The position numbers and the translations under genes are program-made. The notes beneath the pieces are model-generated. The model was not told the DNA's origin. It was given only the letters and a program-made list of their open reading frames with translations, and ran no database searches. From contig NZ_JAUHPV010000001.1 of NCBI RefSeq assembly GCF_030418315.1, forward strand, positions 520,456-584,455: DNA of 64,000 nt, given 5' to 3'. Positions 22,920 to 31,909 of this stretch are shown here, in pieces. Each line of letters opens with the position of its first letter. Position 1 is the first letter of the stretch. Source of the DNA: Demequina zhanjiangensis. Lineage in GTDB: Bacteria > Actinomycetota > Actinomycetes > Actinomycetales > Demequinaceae.

Positions 22920-23552
22920 GTGACTGCACCGCTCACGACCGAGCCCCTCGCCTTCGCAGAAGGCGAGGGGCTCGTCTGCGCTCTCACCGTGGACGATGGC
23001 CCGAGCGCTGAGGACACGCCCGCGCTGCTCGACGGTCTCGCGGCGCGAGGCGTGCGCGCTGTCTTCGCGGTGATCGGGGAGCAGATCCAGGCGCCGGGTG
23101 GTGCCGCGCTGCTGCGCCGGATCGTGGCCGAGGGTCATGTGCTCTGCAACCACAGCACGTCGTTCGCGGACATGGGGGCCTGGGACGCCGACGCTGTCCG
23201 CGCCGACATGCGCCGCAACCTCGAGATCATCCGGGAGGCGCTGGGCGATCCCCACGCCGACGTGCCGTACTGGCGCGCGCCCAACGGCTCGTGGGGCGTC
23301 ACCGCGCAGGTCGCCGTCGAGCTCGGCATGCAGCCGCTTGCGGTCGTCAACGTCATCTTCGATTGGGAGGACCAGGACCCCGAGCTGCTCTCCGCGCGGC
23401 TCCGCGACGCGATGAGGCCCGGCGAGGTGGTGCTGGTCCACGACGGTCCTGAGGGACGCGCCGGCACGGTCGAGGCTGTGCTGCGGGTGATCGACGAGCG
23501 GCGCGCGGAGGGCTGGCGATTCACCCTGCCCGCGGCGCGAACGGTTCGGTAG
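22920..23552 (+). CDS. Polysaccharide deacetylase (NodB-like), atypical metal site
   Basis: Carbohydrate esterase family 4 fold, 210 residues without a signal peptide. Motif 1 TVDDGPS carries the Asp pair. Motif 2 reads NHSTSFADM, where the usual second metal His (HxxxH) is replaced by Phe. Motif 3 RAPNGSWG and the final LVHDGPEG motif are kept. Loss of one metal ligand suggests altered catalysis or another substrate. The GTG start has GAGGA 10 bases upstream; the frame stays open further upstream, but that part is the intergenic repeat. It converges on the GH10 gene with 8 bases between the stops. Confidence 0.75.
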   Translation: MTAPLTTEPLAFAEGEGLVCALTVDDGPSAEDTPALLDGLAARGVRAVFAVIGEQIQAPGGAALLRRIVAEGHVLCNHSTSFADMGAWDADAVRADMRRNLEIIREALGDPHADVPYWRAPNGSWGVTAQVAVELGMQPLAVVNVIFDWEDQDPELLSARLRDAMRPGEVVLVHDGPEGRAGTVEAVLRVIDERRAEGWRFTLPAARTVR

Positions 23553-23561
23553 CGAAGAGGG

Positions 23562-24833
23562 TCAGGCGACGGCGGGCCCGAGGCGCGCCTGCGCCTGCGT
23601 GTGTCCGCCTCGCGGCACCATCACCGCCGATTCCTGCCCGCCCGCAGTGAGTCGGTAGCCGCCCGCGAAGCCGTGGACATGGAGCTCTCCGGCGGAGTTG
23701 GCACGCATCGTGGTGGGTTTCATCCACCACTCGCCCTTGATAAGCCTCAGCAATGCATCGTACGAGGGCTTCGCGCTGCCGTCAGCGCGCACGAGCCCGG
23801 CGGGCGCGCCCAGCCAGGCGCCCTCGTCGGTCAATCCCCAGTAGGTGAGCGACTCCACGGCGGAATGCGAGACGACGGTCCTGTAGTGCCGCACGATCTC
23901 CTCGGCCTGACGCCCCTCGCCTTCGGGCGTGGAGGGCCAGGAGGGCACCTGGAAGTCGTTGAGGTCCACGATCTCGGGCGGCATCAGGTCGCCTGAGACG
24001 AGCGTCGTCTCCGTCATCTGCACCGGGAGCCCGAATCGCCCGAACCGCTCGAGGATCTCCCAGACCTGCTCCTCCCCACGGAACCCCTGATGCATGTGCG
24101 TCTGGACGCCGATCGCGTCGATCGTGACTCCCGCCTCCAGGCACTCCTCGATCAGGTGCTCGTAGTCGGCGGACAGGTCGAAGTCGTTGAGCACCAGGCG
24201 AGCGTCGGGATTGCCCGCGCGCGCCGAGTCGAAGGCGAGCCTGACCATCTCGACCCGCCCGCGGAGGCGCGCGAGGTTCGTGACGGCGTTCTCCTCAGCG
24301 GTGAAGACGGGCAGGATGACGGCCTCGTTGATGGCGTCCCAAAGGTCCACCGCACCAGCGAAGTCCCTGGTCTCCCGCGCGATGCGAGCACGCATGACGC
24401 GCTCGGCCTCCTCGGGCGGCAGGTCGAGAAGCCAGGTGGGCGCGAGCGTGTGCCACAGCAGCGGGTGGCCCTTGACGGCGACGCCCCTGCCCGCGAACCA
24501 CTGCGCGGCGGCGAGCATCCGGGCGGTGTGCGGGCGCCCCGGGGCTGGCTCGAACCCCCGCCAGTAGAAGGGGAGCGTGGTCGTGTTGAACAGGTCCAGG
24601 TAGAGGTCTGCGAGATGCCGGGCGGAGGACAGGCTCGCGCCGCCGAACACCTCGGTGCGATCGTCGTCGTCGCCGTTCGCCAGCCCGATCAGGTCGAACC
24701 CGATGTTGCCGAACCCGAAGGAATGGCTGGTCTGCTCGACGACGACGTCCGTGTCCCGCAGTGGTGAGCCGTCCGCCGCCCTCACCGTCACGGAGGCGAT
24801 GCCGCGGCGGTGCTCCAGGTCGCCGACGCTCAC
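23562..24833 (-). CDS. GH10 endo-1,4-beta-xylanase, probably intracellular
   Basis: Predicted to cut xylan or xylo-oligosaccharides. The 423-residue protein has the GH10 barrel: KGHPLLWH (121-128), the acid/base Glu170 in DAINEAV, VQTHMHQG (243-250) and the nucleophile Glu275 in QMTET. A small beta-type region precedes the barrel (about 10-45) and a short C-terminal region follows it. There is no signal peptide or transmembrane segment, so it probably acts in the cytoplasm on imported oligosaccharides. It is the last of the co-oriented xylan genes; GH3 lies 30 bases upstream. Confidence 0.86.
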   Translation of the reverse strand: MSVGDLEHRRGIASVTVRAADGSPLRDTDVVVEQTSHSFGFGNIGFDLIGLANGDDDDRTEVFGGASLSSARHLADLYLDLFNTTTLPFYWRGFEPAPGRPHTARMLAAAQWFAGRGVAVKGHPLLWHTLAPTWLLDLPPEEAERVMRARIARETRDFAGAVDLWDAINEAVILPVFTAEENAVTNLARLRGRVEMVRLAFDSARAGNPDARLVLNDFDLSADYEHLIEECLEAGVTIDAIGVQTHMHQGFRGEEQVWEILERFGRFGLPVQMTETTLVSGDLMPPEIVDLNDFQVPSWPSTPEGEGRQAEEIVRHYRTVVSHSAVESLTYWGLTDEGAWLGAPAGLVRADGSAKPSYDALLRLIKGEWWMKPTTMRANSAGELHVHGFAGGYRLTAGGQESAVMVPRGGHTQAQARLGPAVA

Positions 24834-24863
24834 GAGCCGGCCTCCCTCACGAGACGGTCACGC

Positions 24864-27146
24864 TCACGCGCCGACGACGCGCGCCGAGCTGAGCCTCGCG
24901 TCGGCTCCGGTGATCGGGTGGACGTCGCCGGTGAGCTCGAGGACGGTCTGGGCCTCCCGGTCCCGCGCGGTGCCGGTCCACAGCTCCACCGTCCCGGGCT
25001 CGACGACGCGTGTGTAGGAGCGATCCGAGAAGGCGAGTCGCGTCGTGGGGACCGTGAGCTCGACGGTGACGGAGCCGCCCGCGGGGACCTGGACCCTCGC
25101 GAACCCGAGCAGCTGGGCGACGGGGCGCGTGACGGACGCGAGCACGTCGCGACCGTAGAGCTGGACCACCTCGTCGCCGTCCCTGTCTCCCGTGTTGGCG
25201 ACGGTCACGCGGGCCACGATCGCGCCGTCGGTCGGGGCGTCGTCGGCGGTGAGATCGGTGTGCGTGAACGACGTGTAGGACAGGCCGTGCCCGAACGAGG
25301 CGGCAGGCGCGCTGGAGAGGTTGGTGACGTCGCTGTCGCCTCCCAGGTGGGGGTGCAGGTAGGTGTAGGGCTGCGCGCCGGACGAGCGGGGGAGCGAGAA
25401 CGGCAGCCTGCCGGACGGGTTCACCCGGCCGGTGAGCACGCTGGTGACCGCGGCGGCGCCCTCCTCGCCGGGGAAGAAGGTCTGGACGACGGCGGCGCAC
25501 CGGTCGAGCGCCCAGCTCACCGCGTACGGTCGGCCGGTCATGAGGACGAGGACGACGGGGGTGCCCGTCGCGAGCACCGCCTCCACGAGCTCGCGCTGGA
25601 CGCCCGGGAGCTCGAGGTCGTCGCGGTCGCAGCCCTCGCCCGAGGTGCCTCGACCGAACAGGCCGGCGTGATCGCCCATGACCATGATCGCGACGTCGGA
25701 CTCTGAGGCAAGAGTGACAGCCTCATCGAACCCGGAGCGGTCGTCATCGTCGACGGCGCACCCGCGCGCAGGCGTCACGGTGCCTGCGAGCGCGGCGTCG
25801 AGCGCCTCGAGCACCGTGGGCGCCTCGAATCCGAGCTCCACGCCGGGCCGCTGCGCGAGCACGTGGTTCGCGAAGGAGTAGCAGCCGAAGAGCGCGGCGA
25901 AGCGGTCGGCGTTCGGGCCGATGACGCTGACGCGGGCGGTGGCGTCGGTCGGGTCGAGCGGGAGCGTGCCGTCGTTCGCGACGAGCACGACGGACTCCTC
26001 GGCGAGCCGGCGTGCGACATCGCGGTGGGCGGGGGAGTCGAGGTCGACGCCCGTGGGCGAGGGGCCCTCGAACGTCTCGTCCAGGAGCCCGAGCCTCTCC
26101 TTCTGCGCGAGCGCACGGGCGACCGCGCGATCCACGAGGGACTCAGGGACGGCTCCGGACTCGACGGCGGCCTTGAGCGGCGCAAGGTAGGCGTCGCCCG
26201 TCGGCAGCTCGATGTCGACACCCGCTGCGAGCGCCTGGGCGGCGGCGTCTCCGAGGTCGGCGGCGATGCCGTGCAGCAGCTGGAGGAAGGCGACGCCGAA
26301 GTAGTCGGCCACGACCACTCCGTCGAATCCCCACTCGTCACGGAGGACTCCGGTGAGGAGCGCGTCGTCCGCGGCGACGGGAAGCCCGTCGATCTCCGCG
26401 TACGAATGCATGACCGAGTGCACGCCGCCGTCGCGGACAGCCATCTCGAAGGGCACGAGCAGCTGGTCCTGGAGCTCGCGTCGGCCCGCGTGGACGGGGG
26501 CGAAGTTGCGTCCCGACTGGGAGGCCGAGTACCCGACGAAGTGCTTGAGGGTGGCATCCACCCCTGCTGACTGGATGCCCTTGACGTAGCCGGTGCCGAT
26601 CGCGCCCACGAGGTACGGGTCCTCGGCGATGCACTCCTCGACGCGCCCCCAGCGGGGGTCGCGGACCACGTCGAGCACGGGGGCCAGCCCCTGGTGGATG
26701 CCCAGCTCGTGCATGGACCGCCCGATCAGCGCGCCCATCTCCTCGACGAGCTCAGGGTCGAAGCTCGCGCCCCATGACGGGGGCGCGGGGAAGGTCGCGG
26801 CCTTCCATGAGGACAGGCCGGTGAGGCACTCCTCATGGACGAGCGCGGGGATGCCGAGCGGCGTGCCGGTGACGAGCGAGCGTTGGCGCTGCCACAGGTA
26901 GGCGGCGCGCTCATCGGTGTCGACGGGGTTGGTGCCGTACACGCGGGTGAGGTGGCCGAGCCCGTGCTCCATGGCGTCGTCGAGCCGTCCGGTGCTCGAC
27001 AGCTCCCCTTGCAGGGGCGCGACGGAGTCGCCTTCCTCGCCCTCCCAGAAGCCGACGATCTGGGCGAGCTTCTCGTCGAGGGTCATGCGCGACATCAGAG
27101 CCTGCACCTTGGTGGAGCGTGCGGTCGTGTCGTCGATGGCGGTCAT
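24864..27146 (-). CDS. GH3 beta-glycosidase, probable beta-xylosidase
   Basis: Exo-acting glycoside hydrolase of 760 residues with no signal peptide. The GH3 N-terminal barrel shows DVVRDPRWGRVEEC (159-172), KHFVGYSASQSGRN (201-214) and the nucleophile Asp281 in VVVADYFG. The second alpha/beta domain (about 380-570) and a C-terminal fibronectin-III-like domain (VTVANTGDRDGDEVVQLY) follow. The start ATG overlaps the stop of the GH43 gene by 4 bases. Beta-xylosidase is inferred from the partners; beta-glucosidase is the main alternative. Confidence 0.87.
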   Translation of the reverse strand: MTAIDDTTARSTKVQALMSRMTLDEKLAQIVGFWEGEEGDSVAPLQGELSSTGRLDDAMEHGLGHLTRVYGTNPVDTDERAAYLWQRQRSLVTGTPLGIPALVHEECLTGLSSWKAATFPAPPSWGASFDPELVEEMGALIGRSMHELGIHQGLAPVLDVVRDPRWGRVEECIAEDPYLVGAIGTGYVKGIQSAGVDATLKHFVGYSASQSGRNFAPVHAGRRELQDQLLVPFEMAVRDGGVHSVMHSYAEIDGLPVAADDALLTGVLRDEWGFDGVVVADYFGVAFLQLLHGIAADLGDAAAQALAAGVDIELPTGDAYLAPLKAAVESGAVPESLVDRAVARALAQKERLGLLDETFEGPSPTGVDLDSPAHRDVARRLAEESVVLVANDGTLPLDPTDATARVSVIGPNADRFAALFGCYSFANHVLAQRPGVELGFEAPTVLEALDAALAGTVTPARGCAVDDDDRSGFDEAVTLASESDVAIMVMGDHAGLFGRGTSGEGCDRDDLELPGVQRELVEAVLATGTPVVLVLMTGRPYAVSWALDRCAAVVQTFFPGEEGAAAVTSVLTGRVNPSGRLPFSLPRSSGAQPYTYLHPHLGGDSDVTNLSSAPAASFGHGLSYTSFTHTDLTADDAPTDGAIVARVTVANTGDRDGDEVVQLYGRDVLASVTRPVAQLLGFARVQVPAGGSVTVELTVPTTRLAFSDRSYTRVVEPGTVELWTGTARDREAQTVLELTGDVHPITGADARLSSARVVGA

Positions 27147-28624
27147 TCGTCTCCTCCTGAGGAAGGCGCTGCGGTGCGTGAGGTGAAGCGGTAGTCGAGC
27201 ACGCGGGCGCCGGCGCGGGTCGCGGAGGGGCCGGCGGTCAGGCCGACGAATCCTGCGGTGCGGGCGGCGCACATGTGCGTGAGGGGGACTCGGGCGAGGA
27301 CGGTTCCGTCGACGTCGACGGTCGCCTCGGTGCCCGCAAGGTTGAGGGTGATCAGGGCGCGGTCGGCGGCGCCTCCGCGTGCCTCCTCGTGGACCGCGCC
27401 GCCTTCGAGGACGCGGACCGTCGCGGTGCCTCCGACGATGTCCACGCGGAGGCAGTCGTCGTCGGAGTGGCGCAGCAGCAGGCCGGCCCCGTCGCTGACG
27501 AGCGCCTCGATCGTGGCGTCGAGCGTGGTGACGCGGTGGAGCAGGGCGCCGGGGGCGGTGAAGGTGAGCCCATCGTCGCCTGGAGAGGCGACCTGCTGCG
27601 GCAGCCGGCGCGCGGCGATCCAGCGGACGTCGAGGCCGCGGGTGAAGGTGTCGTGGAAGCTGTGGGGCCGTCGCACGGGGTGTCCCGCCGGAGTCGGTGG
27701 GTCGAGCTCCAGCATGCCGACGCTGGGCGCGAGCACGGGCCAGCCCTCCTCCCAGGTGACGGGCGCGAGGAAGGTCTCGCGGCCGAGGAGGTCGGCGCCG
27801 TCCACGGGGCGGCTCGCCAGGAGGAGCGCCCACGTGGAGCCGTCGGCGAGCTCGACAAGGTCCGCGTGCCCGACGTTGGTGACGGGGAAGTCCGAGCCCA
27901 GATGGCGGTGGGTGAGCACGGGGTTGCCTGGATTGCCGACGTAGGGGCCGGTGACGTCGTCGGCCCTGGCGACGCACACCGCATGGTGGTGCGCGGTGCC
28001 GCCCTCCGCGGCGAGCAGCAGGTACCCGTCGTCCCTGCCGTACAGGTGCGGTCCCTCCGCCCAGATCGCTCCCTTGAGCGCTCCGGTCCAGATCACGGTC
28101 TCCGCACCGACGGGTGTCAGCGTGGCTGTGTCGAAGCGGCGCACCCAGACCTCGGTCTGATCATGATGCGTGGGCTCGGCGGCGAGCCGGGTGCCCATGC
28201 ACCACGCGTCGTCCCCGTCGAAGAGCAGCGACGGGTCGATGCCCGCGACGCCGTCCCACCACACCGGGTCCGACCACGGCCCCGCGGGGTCGTCGGCGAC
28301 GCACACGAAGTGCCCCTCGCGGGAGTCACCGCCGACGACGGTGCAGACCACGTAGAAGCGCTCGCCGTCGTGTCGGATCGTCGGGGCGTACAGCCCGCGC
28401 GAGTCGGCCACGCCGCTCAGGTCGAGCATGCCTTCGCGATCGATGACATGCCCGACCGGCTCCCACGTCACCAGGTCCTTCGAGCGGTGCACGGGCAGGC
28501 CCGGCAGGTACTCGAAGGTGGAGGTGACGAGGTACGTCCACTCGCCCACCCGGCAGACGGAGGGGTCGGGGTGGAAGCCCGGCAGCACGGGATTCGTGCC
28601 CCCGGGATGCCATGCGGAGGTCAT
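27143..28624 (-). CDS. GH43 beta-xylosidase / alpha-L-arabinofuranosidase
   Basis: Removes xylose or arabinose from xylo-oligosaccharides. The 493-residue protein has a five-blade propeller with the three GH43 acidic residues: base Asp20 in FHPDPS, modulator Asp130 in AGIDPSL and acid Glu190 in WAEGPHLY. A C-terminal beta-sandwich (about 320-493) follows, as in the XynB-like GH43 group. It has no signal peptide. It starts 2 bases after the end of the sugar permease gene and overlaps GH3, so it sits inside the transporter operon. Confidence 0.88.
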   Translation of the reverse strand: MTSAWHPGGTNPVLPGFHPDPSVCRVGEWTYLVTSTFEYLPGLPVHRSKDLVTWEPVGHVIDREGMLDLSGVADSRGLYAPTIRHDGERFYVVCTVVGGDSREGHFVCVADDPAGPWSDPVWWDGVAGIDPSLLFDGDDAWCMGTRLAAEPTHHDQTEVWVRRFDTATLTPVGAETVIWTGALKGAIWAEGPHLYGRDDGYLLLAAEGGTAHHHAVCVARADDVTGPYVGNPGNPVLTHRHLGSDFPVTNVGHADLVELADGSTWALLLASRPVDGADLLGRETFLAPVTWEEGWPVLAPSVGMLELDPPTPAGHPVRRPHSFHDTFTRGLDVRWIAARRLPQQVASPGDDGLTFTAPGALLHRVTTLDATIEALVSDGAGLLLRHSDDDCLRVDIVGGTATVRVLEGGAVHEEARGGAADRALITLNLAGTEATVDVDGTVLARVPLTHMCAARTAGFVGLTAGPSATRAGARVLDYRFTSRTAAPSSGGDE

Positions 28625-28626
28625 GG

Positions 28627-29508
28627 TCAGCCCTTCACCGCACCCGAGAGGCCCGACACGATGTGGCGTTCCATCATCGTGAAGAAGATCAGCGCGGGCA
28701 GCATCGCCAGGGAGGTGAAGGCGAGCACGGCCGCCGTGTCCTGCGAGTACTGCGTGGAGAACACCTGCACTCCCAGCGGCAGCGTGAACGACGACGGGTC
28801 CCCGCCGAGCATCAGCAGCGGCAGCAGATAGGCGTTCCAGCTCGTGACGAACGCGAGCACTCCGACCGTCACCAGCCCGGGCCCAGACAATGGCAGGAGG
28901 ATCCTCCAGAAGAAGCCGAAGCGGGTCGCGCCGTCGATGAAGGAGGCCTCCTCGAGCTCGTTCGGGATCGCCTTGAGGAACGGCACCAGGATGATCACGG
29001 TCATCGGCAGCGCGAACGCGACCTGCGGGATCAGGACGCTGAGCAGCGAGCCGTCCAGCCCCATGTTCCGCAGCATCAGGTACAGCGGCAGGATCGCCAC
29101 GGTGAGCGGGAACAGCAGCCCTGCGGTGAAGAGCGAGTACAGGGCCTGGCGGCCGCGGAACTCGTAGCGTGCGATCACGAACGCGGCCATCACGCCCAGC
29201 AGGACCACGCCGAGCGTGGTGCCGAGCGAGACGAGCGTCGAGTTGAGGACCTGCTGCCAGAAGGCGCCCGAGGTGAGCACGGTCCGGTAGTTGTCGAGCG
29301 TCGCGGGGTCGGGGAGGCCGGCGGGGTCGTTGTTCAGCTGGGCGGTGGTGCGGAAGCCTCCCAGGATCACGTAGCCCACAGGGGCGACGGCCACACCGAC
29401 GACCACGAGCGCGATCAGGTAGACGAACGGCTGGCTCCAGCGGACCTTGCGGCGCTGCTGGGCGGTGCCGGCGTCGGGTGAGGAGGTGCGTGACGAGGTG
29501 ACGGTCAT
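28627..29508 (-). CDS. ABC sugar transporter permease, MalG family
   Basis: Inner-membrane component of a carbohydrate importer, 293 residues with six transmembrane segments. The EAA loop ELEEASFIDGATRFGFFWRILLPL lies about 75 residues from the C-terminus and would contact the ATPase. No ATPase gene is in the cluster; sugar importers of this family often share one MsiK-type ATPase encoded elsewhere. The start is 2 bases after the stop of the partner permease. Confidence 0.9.
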   Translation of the reverse strand: MTVTSSRTSSPDAGTAQQRRKVRWSQPFVYLIALVVVGVAVAPVGYVILGGFRTTAQLNNDPAGLPDPATLDNYRTVLTSGAFWQQVLNSTLVSLGTTLGVVLLGVMAAFVIARYEFRGRQALYSLFTAGLLFPLTVAILPLYLMLRNMGLDGSLLSVLIPQVAFALPMTVIILVPFLKAIPNELEEASFIDGATRFGFFWRILLPLSGPGLVTVGVLAFVTSWNAYLLPLLMLGGDPSSFTLPLGVQVFSTQYSQDTAAVLAFTSLAMLPALIFFTMMERHIVSGLSGAVKG

Positions 29509-29510
29509 GA

Positions 29511-30479
29511 TCAGGACGCTCCTGTCGTGACGGCGCCTTCGAGGTCCCTGCGCATGACGGTGCGCTGGTAGACGAGGGCGATGGCCAGCGAGATGAAGAA
29601 GAGGATGACGGCCACGGCGCTTCCGTAGCCCAGCTGGGAGCGCTGGAAGCCGAACTGCATCATGTAGGTCGCCATGGTGGAGGTGGCGTTCGCGGGCCCG
29701 CCGCCCGTGAGGATCCAGACCATGTCGAACAGCTGGAGCGAGCCGATGATCGACAGGAACGCCCAGATGCGGATGGTGGGTCCCAGCAGGGGGATCGTGA
29801 TGTGGCGCTGGATCTGCCACCAGGTGGCGCCGTCGATCTGTGCGGCCTCGGTGAGCTCGGGCGGGACTCCTTGCAGTCCGGCGAGGAAGAGCACGATCGC
29901 GAGCCCGATGTACTTCCAGGAGAGGATCGCGAACAGGGTCCACATCGCGATGCTCGTGTCGGCGAGCCACAGCTGGGCGGCCGAGCCCAGGCCGAGCGAT
30001 TCGAGCATGGAGTCGAACGCGCCGTCGGGCTGCAGGATGAGCCGCCAGGCGAGCGCCGCGATGACCTCGCTCAGCACGTACGGCACGAAGATGGCGAGCC
30101 GAAGGAACGTGCGCCCGCGCATCGGGCGGTTGAGCAGCAGCGCGATGCCGATGGCGAGCGGCCCCTGCACGAGCAGCGACGCCACCATGATGATCAGGTT
30201 GTGGACGATCGAGTTGAGGAAGACCGAGTCGGTGAGCGCCCTCGCGTAGTTGTCGAACCCGATGAAGTCCTCGAGGGGGCCGTAGCCGTTCCAGTTGAAG
30301 ACGCTGTAGTAGGCCGCGAGGCCCACGGGCACGAACACGAAGGTCAGGTAGACGAGCAGCGCCGGGCCGGCGAAGACCGTGATCTCGATCCACTTGCGCC
30401 AGGACGCCCGACGCGGGGCGGCGGGGGCCGGGCCCGCGGAGATCTCCGCAGGCCCGGCCTCGATGGTGGTGACTGCCAT
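29511..30479 (-). CDS. ABC sugar transporter permease, MalF family
   Basis: Second inner-membrane component, 322 residues. A cytoplasmic N-terminal tail of about 35 residues precedes six transmembrane segments. The EAA motif reads ELTEAAQIDGATWWQIQRHI. I chose the ATG at 30479 since it follows the binding-protein stop by 2 bases and the longer frame would run into that gene. Its partner is the MalG-type permease downstream. Confidence 0.9.
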   Translation of the reverse strand: MAVTTIEAGPAEISAGPAPAAPRRASWRKWIEITVFAGPALLVYLTFVFVPVGLAAYYSVFNWNGYGPLEDFIGFDNYARALTDSVFLNSIVHNLIIMVASLLVQGPLAIGIALLLNRPMRGRTFLRLAIFVPYVLSEVIAALAWRLILQPDGAFDSMLESLGLGSAAQLWLADTSIAMWTLFAILSWKYIGLAIVLFLAGLQGVPPELTEAAQIDGATWWQIQRHITIPLLGPTIRIWAFLSIIGSLQLFDMVWILTGGGPANATSTMATYMMQFGFQRSQLGYGSAVAVILFFISLAIALVYQRTVMRRDLEGAVTTGAS

Positions 30480-30481
30480 GG

Positions 30482-31786
30482 CTACTGGTTCGCCGCCGCG
30501 TCCTGCATGCCCTGGACGATGTCCTCGGGGCTTGCCTGGCCGGCGAACATGTTCGTGATGCCGTCGTTCATGGCACCGCCGACGTTCGGACCGTAGGCCG
30601 TGTCGAGCCACATCTGGGTGTAGGTGGCGGAGTTACGTCCCTCGAGCACCTGCGCGAGGATCGGGTCCACCGCATCCTCCGAGCCCATCGTCACCGGCAC
30701 GCCGGCTCCGGTCTCGCCGAAGGCGATCTGGTTGTCGACCGAGGAGATGAACCTCAGCAGGTCGACGCACTCGGGCGGAGCGCCTGCGGAGCAGGAGAAT
30801 CCGTCTCCGCCGCCCAGCACCGCGGTGGGGTCGCCTGCCGAGCCTGGGATGGACGGGAAGTTGAACCAGCCGAGGAACTCGGGGATCTCGCCGGACTCGG
30901 TGAGGCCTCCCATGACGCCCGGGTTCCAGTGGCCCATGAGCTCCATCGCGGCGTTGCCGTTGGCGAGCAGACCGGCCGAGGATCCTGCGCCCTGCTGGGC
31001 GGAGGTGGCGAGGTAGCCCTCCTGGAACGGCTCCGAGTCGAGGAACTCCTGGAGCATGGTGCCGGCGTCCACGAAGCATGGGTCGTCGAACACGAGGTTC
31101 GCCTGAGCGGCCTCGAGCGTGGCAGGAGAGCAGGCCTTGAGCGCGAAGTTGTACCAGTAGTGCGCGGCGGGCCACGAGTCGCCTGCGCCGACGGCGATGG
31201 GCGTGATGTCGGCGGCCTTGAGCGCGTCGATCGCGTCGTACAGGTCGTCGAGCGTCTCGGGCGTCTCGGTGATGCCCGCCTGGTCGAAGAGCTCCGTGTT
31301 GTACCAGAAGCCCTCGATGCCGAACGAGAACGGGAGGCCGTAGGTCTTGCCGTCGATCTGCCAGGGGCTGACGGCGGCGATGCCGTCGACGATGTCGGCG
31401 ACATCGTCGGTGACGTCCATGATGTAGCCGGCCTCGACCTGGGCGGCGAGCTCGCCCGCGCCCCACTGCTGGAAGAGGTCCGGCGGGTCGTTGGACCGCA
31501 GGGCGTTCGGGATGAGCGTCCGCTGCAGCTCCTCGTTCTGGTACGCCTGCACGTCCACTGTGACGTTCGGGTTCTCCGCCATGAAGGCGTCGGCGACGGA
31601 CTGCCAGTAACCGTTGAGAGGCTCTCCTGTGCCGTTGTGCCACCACGTGAGGGTGACCTGGGCGTCCCCGCCTCCGTCGCTGCCGCTGGCAGCCGGGTCC
31701 TCGGATTCGCCCGAGCAGGCGGCGAGGAGCAGTGCCGTGGAGGTGAGCGCGGCGATGCCTGCCGCGAGGCGTCGTGAATGCGCCAT
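30482..31786 (-). CDS. ABC sugar-binding lipoprotein (extracellular family 1), probable xylo-oligosaccharide binding
   Basis: Solute-binding protein of 434 residues. The signal has lipobox LAAC with Cys24. The mature part shows VTLTWWHNGTGEPLNGYW and the bilobal family-1 fold, with GLPFSFGIEGFWYNTELF in the hinge region. The gene starts the transporter and glycosidase operon, with GAAAGGA before the ATG. The three downstream glycosidases point to xylo-oligosaccharides, as in the Streptomyces bxlEFG system. The promoter region carries AACGTTTTC repeats, likely sites of the divergent LacI regulator. Confidence 0.9.
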   Translation of the reverse strand: MAHSRRLAAGIAALTSTALLLAACSGESEDPAASGSDGGGDAQVTLTWWHNGTGEPLNGYWQSVADAFMAENPNVTVDVQAYQNEELQRTLIPNALRSNDPPDLFQQWGAGELAAQVEAGYIMDVTDDVADIVDGIAAVSPWQIDGKTYGLPFSFGIEGFWYNTELFDQAGITETPETLDDLYDAIDALKAADITPIAVGAGDSWPAAHYWYNFALKACSPATLEAAQANLVFDDPCFVDAGTMLQEFLDSEPFQEGYLATSAQQGAGSSAGLLANGNAAMELMGHWNPGVMGGLTESGEIPEFLGWFNFPSIPGSAGDPTAVLGGGDGFSCSAGAPPECVDLLRFISSVDNQIAFGETGAGVPVTMGSEDAVDPILAQVLEGRNSATYTQMWLDTAYGPNVGGAMNDGITNMFAGQASPEDIVQGMQDAAANQ

Positions 31787-31855
31787 GGTGTTCCTTTCAG
31801 TCTTCTTTGACGTGAACCGGCAACCCCGAGTCTCGACGGGGGACCGGGTGTCGTC

Positions 31856-31902
31856 AAACGTTTTCAATAACGTTTTCGTTTTCGTGACATCACCGTTATA
31901 GT
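31856..31902. promoter_or_regulatory. LacI-type operator cluster and promoter of the divergent regulator
   Basis: The 9-base element AACGTTTTC occurs at 31857-31865 and again at 31869-31877, with a further GTTTTC at 31878-31883. The first contains AAACGTTT (31856-31863), a palindrome centred on CG, which is the usual core of LacI-family operators. A TATAGT box at 31897-31902 ends 7 bases before the regulator ATG and is its probable -10. The site lies between the two divergent genes and could control both. Confidence 0.65.
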
Positions 31903-31909
31903 TCGAGTC

